This document shows positions 40,347 through 51,679 of a DNA stretch of 61,992 nucleotides, piece after piece. The position numbers were made by a program, and so were the translations under genes. Source of the stretch: Ramazzottius varieornatus (taxonomy: Eukaryota; Tardigrada; Eutardigrada; Parachela; Ramazzottiidae); contig BDGG01000014.1 of the NCBI GenBank assembly GCA_001949185.1, positions 947,251 through 1,009,242 of the forward strand. Reading direction: 5' to 3'. Positions within the stretch are counted from its first letter, which is position 1; the number at the start of each line of letters is the position of its first letter. Under the pieces are notes generated by a model. The model ran no database searches and had not been told where the DNA came from. It saw only the letters and a list, made by a program, of their open reading frames with translations.

Positions 40347-40428
40347 AATTCCTCCAACGTGTTAGTCATGTCCAATCGACGAGTAGACCATCATGATCTT
40401 TTTCCGTAGTAGCGCTTTGAGCTAGCGA

Positions 40429-40509
40429 TCAGTCTGGACAGTTCAACCAAGGTAGCATCGGCTGATCCACAATCAGCCGACGCTAGATTGATTGAGCTGT
40501 CCGAACTGA
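40429..40509. ncRNA. candidate pre-miRNA-like hairpin
   Basis: Arms 40436-40466 and 40472-40502 pair over 31 positions without bulges: 26 Watson-Crick pairs, one G-T and four mismatches, around the 5-nt loop CCACA. Pairing continues outward for about five of seven more positions. It lies in the spacer between convergent EIF3I (stop 40346) and the lyase gene (stop 40699). Strand unknown. It could also be a small foldback element. Confidence 0.4.
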
Positions 40510-40698
40510 ACAGTTTACCGTAGGCTAGAATCTGTTAGAATATGTTTGCGTCGGAGATTATTTATATGGTACGCTTTCCAGTCGTCGCTGCATACATTAC
40601 ACAGCTTTCCTTTGACGTGCGAGAAACCAGTAAAATGAGGTGAAACTCTGTGTAGCGCTTTCGGGTTTTATATCATATTAAAGTTTTAAGGAGCCTGA

Positions 40699-42466
40699 CT
40701 ATGCGGCTTTGGCCATCCACTCAAAGCAGCCTTCTTTTTCCAAAGCCTTCCGCAATGTTGATGTCTCCTCCGAGGTGAAGGTCTTTAACGGCGCTCTGGT
40801 CGGACCCAGCGGGATCGTGACCATGCTGGTCAACGCTTTAAAAGTCGTCACTTGGTCTCCGAAACCCAACGCCAAATCCATGATCCTCTTCAACCGTTTC
40901 TGCTCGACCAGTGCTCCGGACATGTCTCCGGCTTCGAAGGCTTTGATGATGCGTTCGGCTATGGCACCGGTGAAGCTGTAGGAACCTCCGATGAAAGATT
41001 CGAAGCCTACTGCCAACCCACTCAACATCACCTGAAATCACGGCAGTCATAGGTTGAAGAAGGCTCTCTAAAAATCCAAGCACTTACGTCATCGCGGCCC
41101 CATAAAATTTCGAACTCCTCTCCGTGGTCAATGTAACATTTCAACGCACCCGCTACGTCAAACCCGGAGTATTTCATCCCAGCTAGCGACGGAATTTCCG
41201 TCTTGGCTGCTTTCAGGAAGCTCGACATATCAACTGTCAAATATCACAATGAGGCAGAGGTTTTTGTCCAAAGCAATTGGGAGCTCGACAGACATTCTCG
41301 AACAGGTCGTTTCCCCAAGTGGCGCACGTCTGAGTGTTGTTGGTCGTTAATCTGCGCCACTTGAAAGAGTAATCTTCTTCACTCTGTCAAGTGGCGCATA
41401 GCTTTGGTGGTTTTGACTGAAAGCGTGCGCCACTTAGAAAAGCGATTCCTAAGCGGCCTATATTCTCAGTGTTATTGGCTGGAACTGTGCACCACTGGGG
41501 AAGAAAACGACCAGGTCGAGTTAGCACATGGTGCATGTTCCCAGTACGCTGACCGGAAGCGCGCGCCACTTGGGGAAAGCGCGCTGGTCGAATTTGTTTG
41601 CCGAGTTGCTAGTTCGCAAAGATAGAATGACCCACTGTCGACATGGGTTAGGCGAGGAATGTGATAGTAGAGGAACGGTGTTTTCGGAGCAGCAGCGGCA
41701 ATCGGTTTCAGGTTCCGAACGAGATCAACTAACCAAAAATAACACAAAGGTAGAATGACAAAGATTTTAGCTTTTTCCATGCATAAAGACAGAACAAGAG
41801 TTACCGGGGGTACGCGGGCTGAAGTAGAAGGAAGGAACGGCTGATATGGCGTCGGCGCCCTTTTGTTGTGCATGGTCGGCCAGTTCTTGGGCTTCGCGTA
41901 ACGACAAGGCTCCACAATGGACGATGATCTTGATCCGCTCTTTGCAGCAGGAGATCCAAGCTTCGGCCATCTTCTTGCGTTCAGCCACCGTCATCATCAA
42001 GCCTTCCCCGGCTGTACCGTTCACTGGAAAACAAGACATTACATCACCGCCCTGCCAAAGGATACAATAATTATTCAGAGCTAGCTGAGAGAACATGCTT
42101 GCCTACCGAAGACTCCAGCCGCTCCATTGTGCAGCAGATGATGGGCGTATCGTGGGACAGCATCCGGGTTGATATCGCTGAAAAACCATCTGACATGACA
42201 AATAGCATAACCAAGCTGAATAGTCATACAGAATTCAGGCAACTTCACCCGTTGTGATGCATAGGTGTGTAGGTGGCCACAAAGCATCCCTTGACGTCGA
42301 AGCGCGAGAGGGCTGATGAGGAGGCATGACGACGACTGTACCGCAGGTATCCAGCCCGATGAATTGGCTGAGCTGCTGAGTGCTTCCATGCTGATATAGG
42401 AGCATCAAGGATGAAACGGAGAAAGGAATTGGACGATAGGGAAGGAAAGCGCAGGCCACAAGCCAT
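40699..42466 (-). CDS. NPL: N-acetylneuraminate lyase-like enzyme (DHDPS family)
   Basis: Minus-strand exons 42249-42466, 42107-42177, 41805-42023, 41642-41728, 41088-41233 and 40699-41031 give 357 residues. Family motifs in order: FVATYTPM, FVNGTAGEG, YYHIP (Tyr191), GMKYSG with the Schiff-base Lys219, and ILWGRDD. The lyase splits N-acetylneuraminate into N-acetylmannosamine and pyruvate. GTAGEG plus YYHIP favour the sialate-lyase branch over dihydrodipicolinate synthase. The N-terminus has about 45 extra residues rich in Arg, Ser and Ala with few acids, like a mitochondrial leader, so 4-hydroxy-2-oxoglutarate aldolase is an alternative. The junction 41642/41233 lacks a GT-AG pair: it reads either TC-AG or GT-CA. 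That intron is mostly hairpin repeat. Confidence 0.87.
41278..41613. repeat. modular hairpin repeat, copy 10 (4 hairpins)
   Basis: Largest copy; fills 336 of the 408 nt of the lyase intron 41234-41641. Starts GAGCTCGACAGACATTCTCG and ends GGTCGAATTTGTTTGCCGAG. Confidence 0.92.
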
Positions 42467-42479
42467 GCCTTCCGAAAAT

Positions 42480-44050
42480 CACTGCAGACAGCTCAGCATG
42501 TGGCGCTAACCGGCTAAATGGTCAAATAAAAATGTCGTAGCCAGTGTGCATCTGCCCTGATGCCGATAACAGTTTATGATAGCCACGTCTACACGTGTCT
42601 TAACTAGAACCAAGCTCATAGGTCAAAGTACAATGAGCAGTACTATAAATGTCGACTTTCGATATAGCCAGGAATATGGCTGGGTCCAACACAGTGTACA
42701 TCGGAACTGGGCACTTCAGCCACTGCCAAGTGGCAAGTGGCAACCCGGACGTGATGAAGGCGGGTGGCCGGACAGGTTCAGCGTCAACGAGGTGACCGTC
42801 AGGAGTACGCCCTTCTATCTTCTCTGGATACCATCGGCCTTTGGGGACAATCAAGGCAGACGGCGACACTGTAGGCTGCCCTGGGCAAAATTCGAAGGAA
42901 TGACTGCGACAGGAGGTACGACAGGACCTGAGAAGGTGAAGGTAGCCACAGAGTGGCACGGAGGATAAAGGGACGATGTACTGTACGACCTGTAGTGCCA
43001 GCCACATCTCCCTTCCACGGTAAGATCGCTAGGGGACCATCATGAACCAACAGCGCGCGCCTGCGCCATCTCTTAGCTCCATATCTCCTACACGCGCGAC
43101 GAGAAAATATGGACCAGTCAGAATTATGGACCAGGCGAAAAAGACGGCAAAATAGAAATCCAGCCGTAGAAAAGTGACAGAAAGTACTGTATGTTACTGT
43201 TAGTAAACGGCCTACCTACGTGCTTCCGCACCGCCGTAGCGGAAAGGCCTGTACCATAATTTATACTGGTCCCATAATTTCCCGTGGTGCGTGTACTGTA
43301 AATGTCGAGCGCGGAACTGGGCAGGTTGATTAAGCTATAGGCTACCGTTCCGTACATCAGCGCACAGAGACGCCCCCCTTGTTTCCTTTTGTGTATGCCG
43401 CTGGTACAGTCCTGTGGTCCCTGTAGGAACTTGGACAAGAAGAGGCGACGGGCCAGACTTAAGCGGTTGAAAGCATTTGATGAAGATGCGCTGGTGGGAA
43501 CTGAATCAACAAAGGCCGACGGCTTGAATCCAAAAGCCGACCTGAAAGGAAGGACCTATTTGTTTCCTGTTGAAAGAGCCAAAAGTTGTCCAAGTCTCAT
43601 CCATCCAGCAAACACTTCAAGCGTCAGCCATCGAGGAAATGCAGTATCAGTATCGATTTACTGTACAAGCATGTGGCTCGCTGGTTAATTACGTGATTAT
43701 TATAAATGATATCGCGAAGGCAAAAGATATAGTTCAACAAGGGATGCATCTTGTGTAGTGTAATGCAGTCAAACCGGCTTGACGGTTATGGCGCTTCAGG
43801 GAATACAGCCAAGTAGCCAATGCTATCTGCCATCTTTATCAAGCTATAAGCGACAGTAAAAGTATCAAAAGTGTTTCACCCAAAGCAGCAAGCTGAAAAA
43901 ACGCTACACTATACTGAAGTATCCATCTATTGCCAGCCTTATCTGTAGCGCTACCACATCAAAACTTGATTCCAACACAGAGCGTACTTTTGCTTGCTAA
44001 AACGTGACAACTTATTTCTTCCCTATCTCTTTCATATGAGCTTTCTCCCA
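42480..44050. other. no recognisable gene apart from one palindromic element
   Basis: Frames of about 60-135 codons at 42576-42968 and 43389-43758 show no motif I know. It should contain the 5' flanks of the lyase (minus) and the molybdo-flavoenzyme (plus). Confidence 0.4.
43089..43295. mobile_element. palindromic MITE (TACACGCACGACG family), copy 1
   Basis: Ends TACACGCGCGACGAGAA / CCGTGGTGCGTGTA, each followed inward by two CCATAATTT/GGACCAG-like blocks. Interior reversed relative to copy 2. Confidence 0.87.
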
Positions 44051-44060
44051 AGGGGAAAGC

Positions 44061-47000
44061 ATGTCGCCCTCTTTACCTGACCATCAGAACGGCATTATTG
44101 CCCACTGTGTTTCTGTCACGGTCAATGGTGTCCACTACAGCGGTAAGCGACACCCAACACCAATCGAAACCGGTGTTTTTTTCCTCAGAACAAGTCTCCG
44201 CGCAATTAGACTGGGAAATCCTTCTTATTATAGTACCAAATACGTACTCGGAGGTGTCCTTGAACGATTTCTTGCGCCATCACCTGCACCTGACTGGGAC
44301 GAAGGTCACTTGTCGAGAAGGCGGCTGTGGAGTATGTACGGTCCACGTCAGCCTGCCGGATCCCGCTCAAACTGGCCACTTCCTTCAGCGCTCCCTCAAC
44401 TCGGTACGTATGTACACTTCCACACGATATATATTTATATGATACCTTTTGCGTCGATTGAGGACAAGGGTAATACGCTGGCTGTACTAGTGTCTATGCC
44501 CAATACTATCCTGCGATGGCTGGCAGATCACCACAGTGGAAGGGATAGGTCATCAGGGCCAATCTCACCCCATCCAACAGGCCCTGACCGATCACTATGC
44601 TACACAATGTGGCTACTGCACACCGGGCTGGATCATGAACATGTACAGGTAGGCAAGAACAGCACAGCGATCTTTCACCGGCAATTTGACCTTCACATAT
44701 TACAGTTTGCTCCGGAAAGAAAAAGGGAAGAGGCTGACCACACAGCAAATTGAGGACAACTTTGATGGCAATTTCTGCAGATGTACCGGTTAGTCGAGAC
44801 AGTGCAGACCCTTTCCCTTGAGTCGTTACGGAGCACTTCATGCCTGCTGACCGTTTAGGTTATCGTCCCATTCTTGACGCCTTCAAGACCTTTTCACGTG
44901 ACGAAGAAAGCGGCCTTGGCATCTGTGATGTGGAGGTAAAGTAGTTAGCTTACTTCATCGCATTTTTGTATCGTCGTCGATGTCACACCACATTTACACT
45001 TCTCTAACCAGTTTGCTATCAAAAAACAATTCTGACTTTTGTAGGATGCTGATAAGAGTTATTGCAAGAAAAGCGGGAAGTCATGTGTCAAAGTATGCAC
45101 GAGTTGGCCGTCGGCATTCATACCACACGTGTCTGACTTGCCGCCAGAAGCTCAGCTACTGGCGCCAGCCTGGCACAAACCCACTTCGCTGGCGCAACTG
45201 TACAGACATGCAGAGCAGAAGGCCGGCAAGAATGTCTATTACGTGGTGGGCCATACTGGTAAGGGCCTTTTCGACGACGGGCCCTACGATGCCTATGTCG
45301 ACCTCAAAGGTATTGCCCAGTTGTATACTGTGACCAAGACGGACACGCTGCTGAGCGTGGGAGCCAACACCTCGCTGACAGACCTCATCGACATATTTGA
45401 GCGGCAAGCGGCAGCGCCGGGCTTTGCCTATCTCAATTCTCTCGTCTCCTTGATTGGCAAGACCGCCCACGTCGCTGTTCGAAACGTAAGAGAATGGAAA
45501 AAGATGCGGAGAAAATTTTTGTCCCAAGTGGCGCATCTTTTCGGTGTTGTTGGTTGGAAGGGTGCGCCACTTGCCAGTTCCTTCTTGTGAAGTTGTCAAG
45601 TGGCGCACGTTTCTATTGTCATCGACCAAGAGGCTGCGCCACTTAAGATAATGATCTTGTGGGCTTCTGTTGTTGGTCTTTCGTTGGGTGTTGTAGGTCG
45701 GATCATGGGCCGGAAATCTGGCCATGAAGAACCGCCACAAGGACTTTTCTTCCGACATCTTTGTGGCGTTCACCACCGCCAACGCAAAATTGCTGCTGGG
45801 ACCGGATAATCAGCTGTGCTCGATGGAAGGCTTCCTTACTCTGGAACTGAGAGGGAAAGTTATTCTGCAAGTTGAACTGCCGGCATATTCGGACGACTTC
45901 GCCTTCCGCTTGTACAAAGTCATGCCCAGAGCTACGGTAGATTTTTGTCACTGATAGTTTCGCACAGCGTCAGCTTTAAATAATCGACGAAAGACTGACG
46001 TTGCAGAATGCTTACGCGTACTGCCAAGGCGGCTTCCGGGCGCTGGTCGACAAGCAAACAGCGGGGAAAGTCATCATGATGGTCACACCTGCTCTTGTCT
46101 TCGCCAACATTGCTCCGACCTTCGTACGTTTAACCGGCTAAACTCCTTTAAAAAGGATCAAGACCTTCCGATAGCCGGACTCCGATCGCATAAATTATTT
46201 CATGCAGGTCCATGCGGAAGAAACGGAGAACTACCTAACAGGACAAGACATTGCCGACCCGCAGACACTGGCAACTGCCCTCGACATCCTAAACCACGAG
46301 CTTCAGCCCAGCCAGGACCTGGCCCAGTCGTCCGCTTTGTACCGTCGCTCTCTAGCTGTCTCGCTCTTCTACAAGTTTATTCTGCAGCTGGTTGGCGATC
46401 TGGCTGACATTCGCCTAAGGTCGGCTGTGGGTGCCATCGTCCGCCCTTTGTCGTCGGGAACGCAGTCCTTTGAGACCAAGGCAGAAAACTGGCCCGTCAC
46501 CAAAGCCCTTCCCAAGCTGGAGTCCTTGGTTCAGTGCACCGGTGAAGCCAAATTTATCAGCGACATCGAGGAAGAACGAATGCTGCATGCTGCCTTTGCT
46601 CTATCCACCGAGGGTAGCGCCACCATCGCTGGAATCGACACTACAGTGGCATCGGTATGTTAGCTTTAATTGCCATACCATAATACGAGTAGCTGCACGA
46701 TTGAAAATCGCCTGTTCCTATAAGAAGCTGATAAAACGACCGATAATGTCCCACGGAATGTAGAAATTCCCCGGCGTGATACGCATTGTGACGGCGAGCG
46801 AGATTCCTGGAAGAAATAGCCTGCAGATCGGAACCGGCATCGAGGAGATGTTGGCGTCGGAGAAATGCTTGTACGCTGGACAACCGGTGGCTCTGGTGAT
46901 CGCTGGTATGGAGCGCGCTTTTCTCAGTGTGAACTTGGGTGGCTGTCATTGATTGATTTTAGTGTCTAGTAATATTGCCGAAGAAGCGGCAAAGTTGGTG

Positions 47001-49958
47001 GTGATACACTACGCCGACGTCAAAAGTCCGATCTTGACTTGTGAGGAGGCTATTGGGGCAAATTCCTTCTTCGATCTGGGCCTGAAAGACCTGCTGGTCG
47101 GTGATGCAGAGTCCAGTATGGACAGTGCGCAAGTGGTGGTGGAAGGGCAATTTCACATGGGAGCTCAACAGCACTTTCATACCGAGACCATGGTAACCGT
47201 CAGCTATCCTACCGAAGACGGACTGGACGTACAAGCAGGAACTCAGTTTGTCGACAACACACAGGCGGTCATCGCTCAAGCCTGTGGCCTTTCCAAAAAC
47301 CAGTAAGGGCATTACGGACATACCTATGTACACTGAACACATTCGACGAGTCGGCGAACATACGTGGAAGAATATTCCCCCAAAGTGACGCACGCTTGCC
47401 GCCTATAACACTCAGACTGTGCGCTGCTTGAGAACCTGACAAGATCGTTCCTTCAACTGGCGCACGCGTTGGTCAATAAATGCCAGAAACATGCGCCACT
47501 TTAGATAACAACTGTCTACATTTCGTTTGCCGACTACTGATATTTCCCTTGTCCTTCAGGGTGAACGTCAGTGTCAGAAGGAATGGTGGTGGTTTCGGCG
47601 CCAAAGAAGATCGCATCAACTTCGTGGCAGCGGCTTCGGCGGTGGGTGCTTACCTTCTTCGGCGACCTGTCAAGATGCACTTGAGCTTGTGGGATAACTT
47701 CAAGATTATGGGACGACGACCTCCATATTACGTCAAGTATCGGGCTGCAACCGACGGGGAAGGCAAACTAGCTGCTGTCATCCTCGAAATCTACCTGGAT
47801 GCAGGTAAGGAGGCCTTCTTGTATGCCTTGGCGAATCGATTTGTCTCGTGCAGGCCTGTCGGCAGTTACGGGATGTGTCTCCGTATAGGTTGCACTCTGA
47901 TGCACGGGAACGAACGAATTCTCAGTGGACTTCCGGTCTTTCTCAACAACGGTAGACGACCTACCACTGTGTTTGGCCAGTGGAAAAGTAAATGATTTAC
48001 TGCATTTCTTCCGTAGTCTACAATGTGCCCGCCTGGAAAATCACCCGCTTTGCCTGCAAAACCAACACCCCGGCCAATACCTTCTTCCGCGGCCCAAGTC
48101 AGTACTTGATTGATTGATTTTTTTCCCGGTTCCTCCTCACCTTCTAACTGGCAGCCTTTCGGTTACAGTGAGTACCGAGGCAGTCTACATGATGGAGTAC
48201 ATCATGGAGCACATCGCTCATCACCTCCATAAGTCACCCATTGACATCCGACAGCTCAACTTCCTCAAAGAAGGTGATACTGTACTGATGGGCACAAAAG
48301 TCACCGGGTGTGGAGTACAGCCTGTCTTGGACCAGCTGCTGCAGTCTGCAGACTACCAATCAAGGGTGGAAGCCATTCAGAGATTCAACAAAGCCCACCG
48401 TTGGAGGAAACGAGGGATAGCCATCGTTCCAATGCGCTTCCCTGTCCACTTCTATCCGGGTGACGTACTGCACTGGAATGGCGGTTTCACTTGTATGATG
48501 GCCGTATATCACGGAGACGCCTCCATCGCCGTAACACATGGTGGCATCGAGCTAGGTCAAGGGATAAACACCAAGGTACATTCGACAGTAACCCCCAAAG
48601 TGTCAACGCTCACAGCCTCGTGGTTGATATATTGCTCAAGTGTTCTAATTGCTGCTACAGATAGTCCAGGTTGTAGCGCGAGAACTAGGCGTCAGCATGG
48701 ATCTGGTACGAGTGAAACCGACCAACACCATGACCTCTGCAAACGCCAGAGCCACCTTAGCCAGCTTGACCAGCGAACTAACCTGTCTTGTAAGTCCTGG
48801 CCCTTACCTGTAGGCGCACGACGAGAAATTATCAGCCAGTACAAATTATGGGCCAGGCCTTTTCGCTACGGCGCTGCGGAAGAACGTGCGTACGCGACCG
48901 CCTCACAGTAATACACTTTTCGATGTTTGAATGTCCATTTTGCCGTTATTTCCGCCTGGTCCATGATCTTTCGTCGTGCGTGTACCCTTAATGGGAAGAC
49001 CGACCGTGAATCAGCTCTTTTACCTCACTGACATTTCAGGCTGCCATCGAATGTTGCAAACAGTTAAATGATCGTCTGCGACCGGTCAAGGAGGCGCATC
49101 CGAAGGGCAACTGGGAAAGCACGGTGGAACAAGCGTACAAAGACGGCCTGGATCTTTCGGCCCGCGCATGGTAAGGTCGGCCAGTGGCGCAAAACAGTCT
49201 AAGCGACAGTGAGCGATTTTTGTTTGACCTTCCACAGGTACAATCCACGATCGAAACGGGAAGTGTACAGTACCTACTGCGCAATGTGCAGCGAGGTGGA
49301 AGTGGACATACTCACCGGACAATACCAGATAGCCCGTCTGGACTGTCTCTACGATTGTGGTGAAAGCATATCACCCTATATTGGTAATGTCCATTTATAT
49401 TGTCCTTCCATAGCGCGTGACAGTGGGACTGGGTCATAAAGTTGACAATCGGTAGATATTGGACAAGTGGAAGGTGCCATCGTGATGGGACTGGGTTACT
49501 TCACCTCGGAGGAAATTGTCTATGATGCACAGAACGGGCAGAATATGACGGCGGGGACGTTGAGGTATAAACCACCCTTTGCCAAGGATATTCCCGTCGA
49601 CTTTCGTGTTTCGCTGCTGAAGAACGCACCCAACCCAAGCGGCGTGCTGCGTAGCAAGCTTGTACAAGAGCCGCCACTGTGCGCCACCTCCAGTGTGGTC
49701 TTTGCCTTAGCGCAGGCTATTCAAGCGGCTCGAGATGAAGGAAACGCCGACCGTTCGTGGTGGCAGAAAGGTAGGTGGGGTGCATCATTCTGTTTCTGAC
49801 GTTGCCAATTCATAGCTGTCTTCACAGACATCCCCATGACCGTTGAGAAAGTGCAGCGCTACTGTCAAACCGACATTTCCCAAATGCTGGTCAGGACTGG
49901 CAGCGACAAAGCTACCTGCGCCTTTACGCTTTTACACTCAGCGCTGCCTCACCGATGA
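44061..49958 (+). CDS. xanthine dehydrogenase/aldehyde oxidase-family molybdo-flavoenzyme
   Basis: Twenty exons: 44061-44142, 44234-44403, 44491-44648, 44706-44788, 44859-44935, 45045-45485, 45697-45936, 46007-46123, 46208-46654, 46764-46905, 46963-47302, 47560-47804, 47889-47951, 48017-48097, 48169-48575, 48661-48789, 49040-49170, 49238-49383, 49456-49770, 49828-49958. All are GT-AG with consistent phase; 1314 residues, near the usual 1330. Order: 2Fe-2S domains (CREGGCGVC at 54-62; CGYC at 124-127; CRC near 160), FAD domain, molybdopterin domain with GGGFGAKE (Glu782) and QEPPL (Glu1238, the catalytic base position). The enzyme oxidises purines or aldehydes in the cytosol. The substrate loop usually FRGFGGPQ reads FRGPMSTEA, and the Arg typical of xanthine dehydrogenase is not clearly present, so substrate is uncertain. 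Confidence 0.93.
45524..45660. repeat. modular hairpin repeat, copy 11 (2 hairpins)
   Basis: In the molybdo-flavoenzyme intron 45486-45696. Stems CAAGTGGCGCA/TGCGCCACTTG and CAAGTGGCGCAC/CTGCGCCACTT. Confidence 0.9.
47348..47536. repeat. modular hairpin repeat, copy 12 (2 hairpins)
   Basis: In the molybdo-flavoenzyme intron 47303-47559. Ends 23 nt from the acceptor. Confidence 0.88.
48811..48984. mobile_element. palindromic MITE (TACACGCACGACG family), copy 2
   Basis: Inside the intron 48790-49039. Ends GCGCACGACGAGAAATTAT / TTTCGTCGTGCGTGTA. Confidence 0.87.
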
Positions 49959-50154
49959 ACTTGAGCAGGACTAGTGTCATTGCGGTGTCGGTCCAAAGAC
50001 GTCTCAATTGCTCATCTGGCCCAAGATAACATAAGAAAGCATGATTTTAACTGGATCACTCAGCAGCTGAATCTGGCCAAAGTTGTCCGCATAATTATAG
50101 TACTTTTGCCCTCCGTCGGCTGCGGGCAGTGCGCAGAGATTATGTTATATATGG

Positions 50155-50651
50155 TACACGCACGACGAGATATTTCGGGCTAGTAAAAATTACGGACCAG
50201 GCCATTTCGCTACGGCGGCACGGGCAGGTGATTCTTGCTACAAGTAAACACCAGCATCGAAAGCTGCACTGGTGTAAGTACGTGCTGGACATTGGGCCGA
50301 GGAGCTAAAACGTGTCATATTGATACTTATTGTGTGGTATCTTCGACATGACGTAGGACGGTGCTGCGCGGAAGTTTGAAGACTGGAGCTGCTTCGCGCA
50401 ATGCCATTCCGTTCTCGATAGCCGATAGAGCACCCTTCAGGGCCTCTTTGGTGTATCGTCGATTCTCCGAGAGAGAGTTGAATAGCTATACACAGTGAAA
50501 CAGCTGATCATCTGACGGCCACTGTCCATGACAATTTTCTATGGTCGAATTTTACAGCATTAAGTCATTTGTCCAATTTCTGTTTCTGACTTCCATACAA
50601 ATTGTAGATTTGCCGTCTTTTACTGGCCCGAAATATCTCGCCGTGCGTGTA
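50155..50651. mobile_element. palindromic MITE (TACACGCACGACG family), copy 3, long form
   Basis: About 497 bp between ends TACACGCACGACGAGATATT and ATATCTCGCCGTGCGTGTA. The interior is longer than in other copies, so it may hold a nested insertion or a fuller parent element. Confidence 0.82.
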
Positions 50652-51010
50652 TAGGTTTGATAACACCAGCGGTATTACGCAAAAGCAAATCCGCTGGTAT
50701 GGACAATGTACTTCATATTCCAGCATTTACCTCTATACTGAACCTCGGTCGCGGTCAGAACGGTGAGTTACAGTAACGAAGATCGTAACGACGAGTTTCA
50801 CTGCAACTGAAGTTTTTATTCTAAGAATTATGTAACGGGTAGAAAGCACACAAACGCATCACAGCGAAGTCAGGTCCGGTTGAGCGCGAAAAGCTGCTCA
50901 ACTTTAGCAACTAATGGGAAGGCGAGTAAATCATCACGGCGGCTCAAGCGAGGCTGACACTGTTTCACAGATTTCTGGCACGTATGTTCCAACTGGTCCA
51001 TAGCTTAATG

Positions 51011-51205
51011 TGAACGCATGATGGGTAAGTATGGAACAGTAAAAATTATAGGACAGGCCTTTTCCGCTGCGGCGTTGCGTATGGACGTGACCGCTTCACA
51101 GTGATTCACTTTTCGACACTTCTCTACGGTTGAATGTCCATTTTGCCGTCTTTTCCGCCTGGTCCCATAATTTTTACTGTCCCATAATTACCCATCGTAC
51201 GTGTA
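51011..51205. mobile_element. palindromic MITE (TACACGCACGACG family), copy 4
   Basis: Ends degenerate (TGAACGCATGATGGG / CCCATCGTACGTGTA). The blocks AGTAAAAATTATAGGACAGG and CCATAATTTTTACTG are clear. Confidence 0.83.
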
Positions 51206-51679
51206 CTGCTTTTGTTGCCGAAGTTCAGTCCTACCATTGCGGTCCTCAACGGTGGGGGCTTACATGTGGAAAAGTGTGTCGCCACACTACCGATAAACGA
51301 TAAAAACAACACAGTATGGACCTTATCGTTCAAGAAGCCATTGCATCTGATAAAAACGTGTGAGTGCTCCGTTCAATTCCAGGCGCCTGCGGGGTAATTG
51401 CGGGTACCGCATGCTATAAGGTTATGCCGGGAAGGGGTCCGCGAAGGACAAAGGCACGGTCAGCGTTCCAAAAACATTTTGTCGATATCTGGTTGCAGTG
51501 ACTAATCAGCAAGACTCTACAGTAGGTCGATGATTTTATCGACAGCAAAGCGGAAAGGCGGTGTGTTCGAGTAATTCCATCTGATGGCTGTGTAACTGCT
51601 GTGGTGGACAGTGGGTCGCCCACGCAGTTTCCAGCGACTGGCCAATTTCGGTGCATAGCTACGTAACTGAAACTGCACA

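Larger units (their letters stand above)
49960..51670. other. no recognisable gene; two palindromic elements
   Basis: Between the molybdo-flavoenzyme and the CYP relic. Contains copies 3 and 4 of the palindromic MITE. Other frames are short and unassigned. Confidence 0.45.

Noticed and set aside
40699-42466. Bacterial dihydrodipicolinate synthase acquired by transfer
   Set aside because: The gene has animal-style introns and the sialate-lyase motifs, so vertical descent of an NPL-like gene is simpler.
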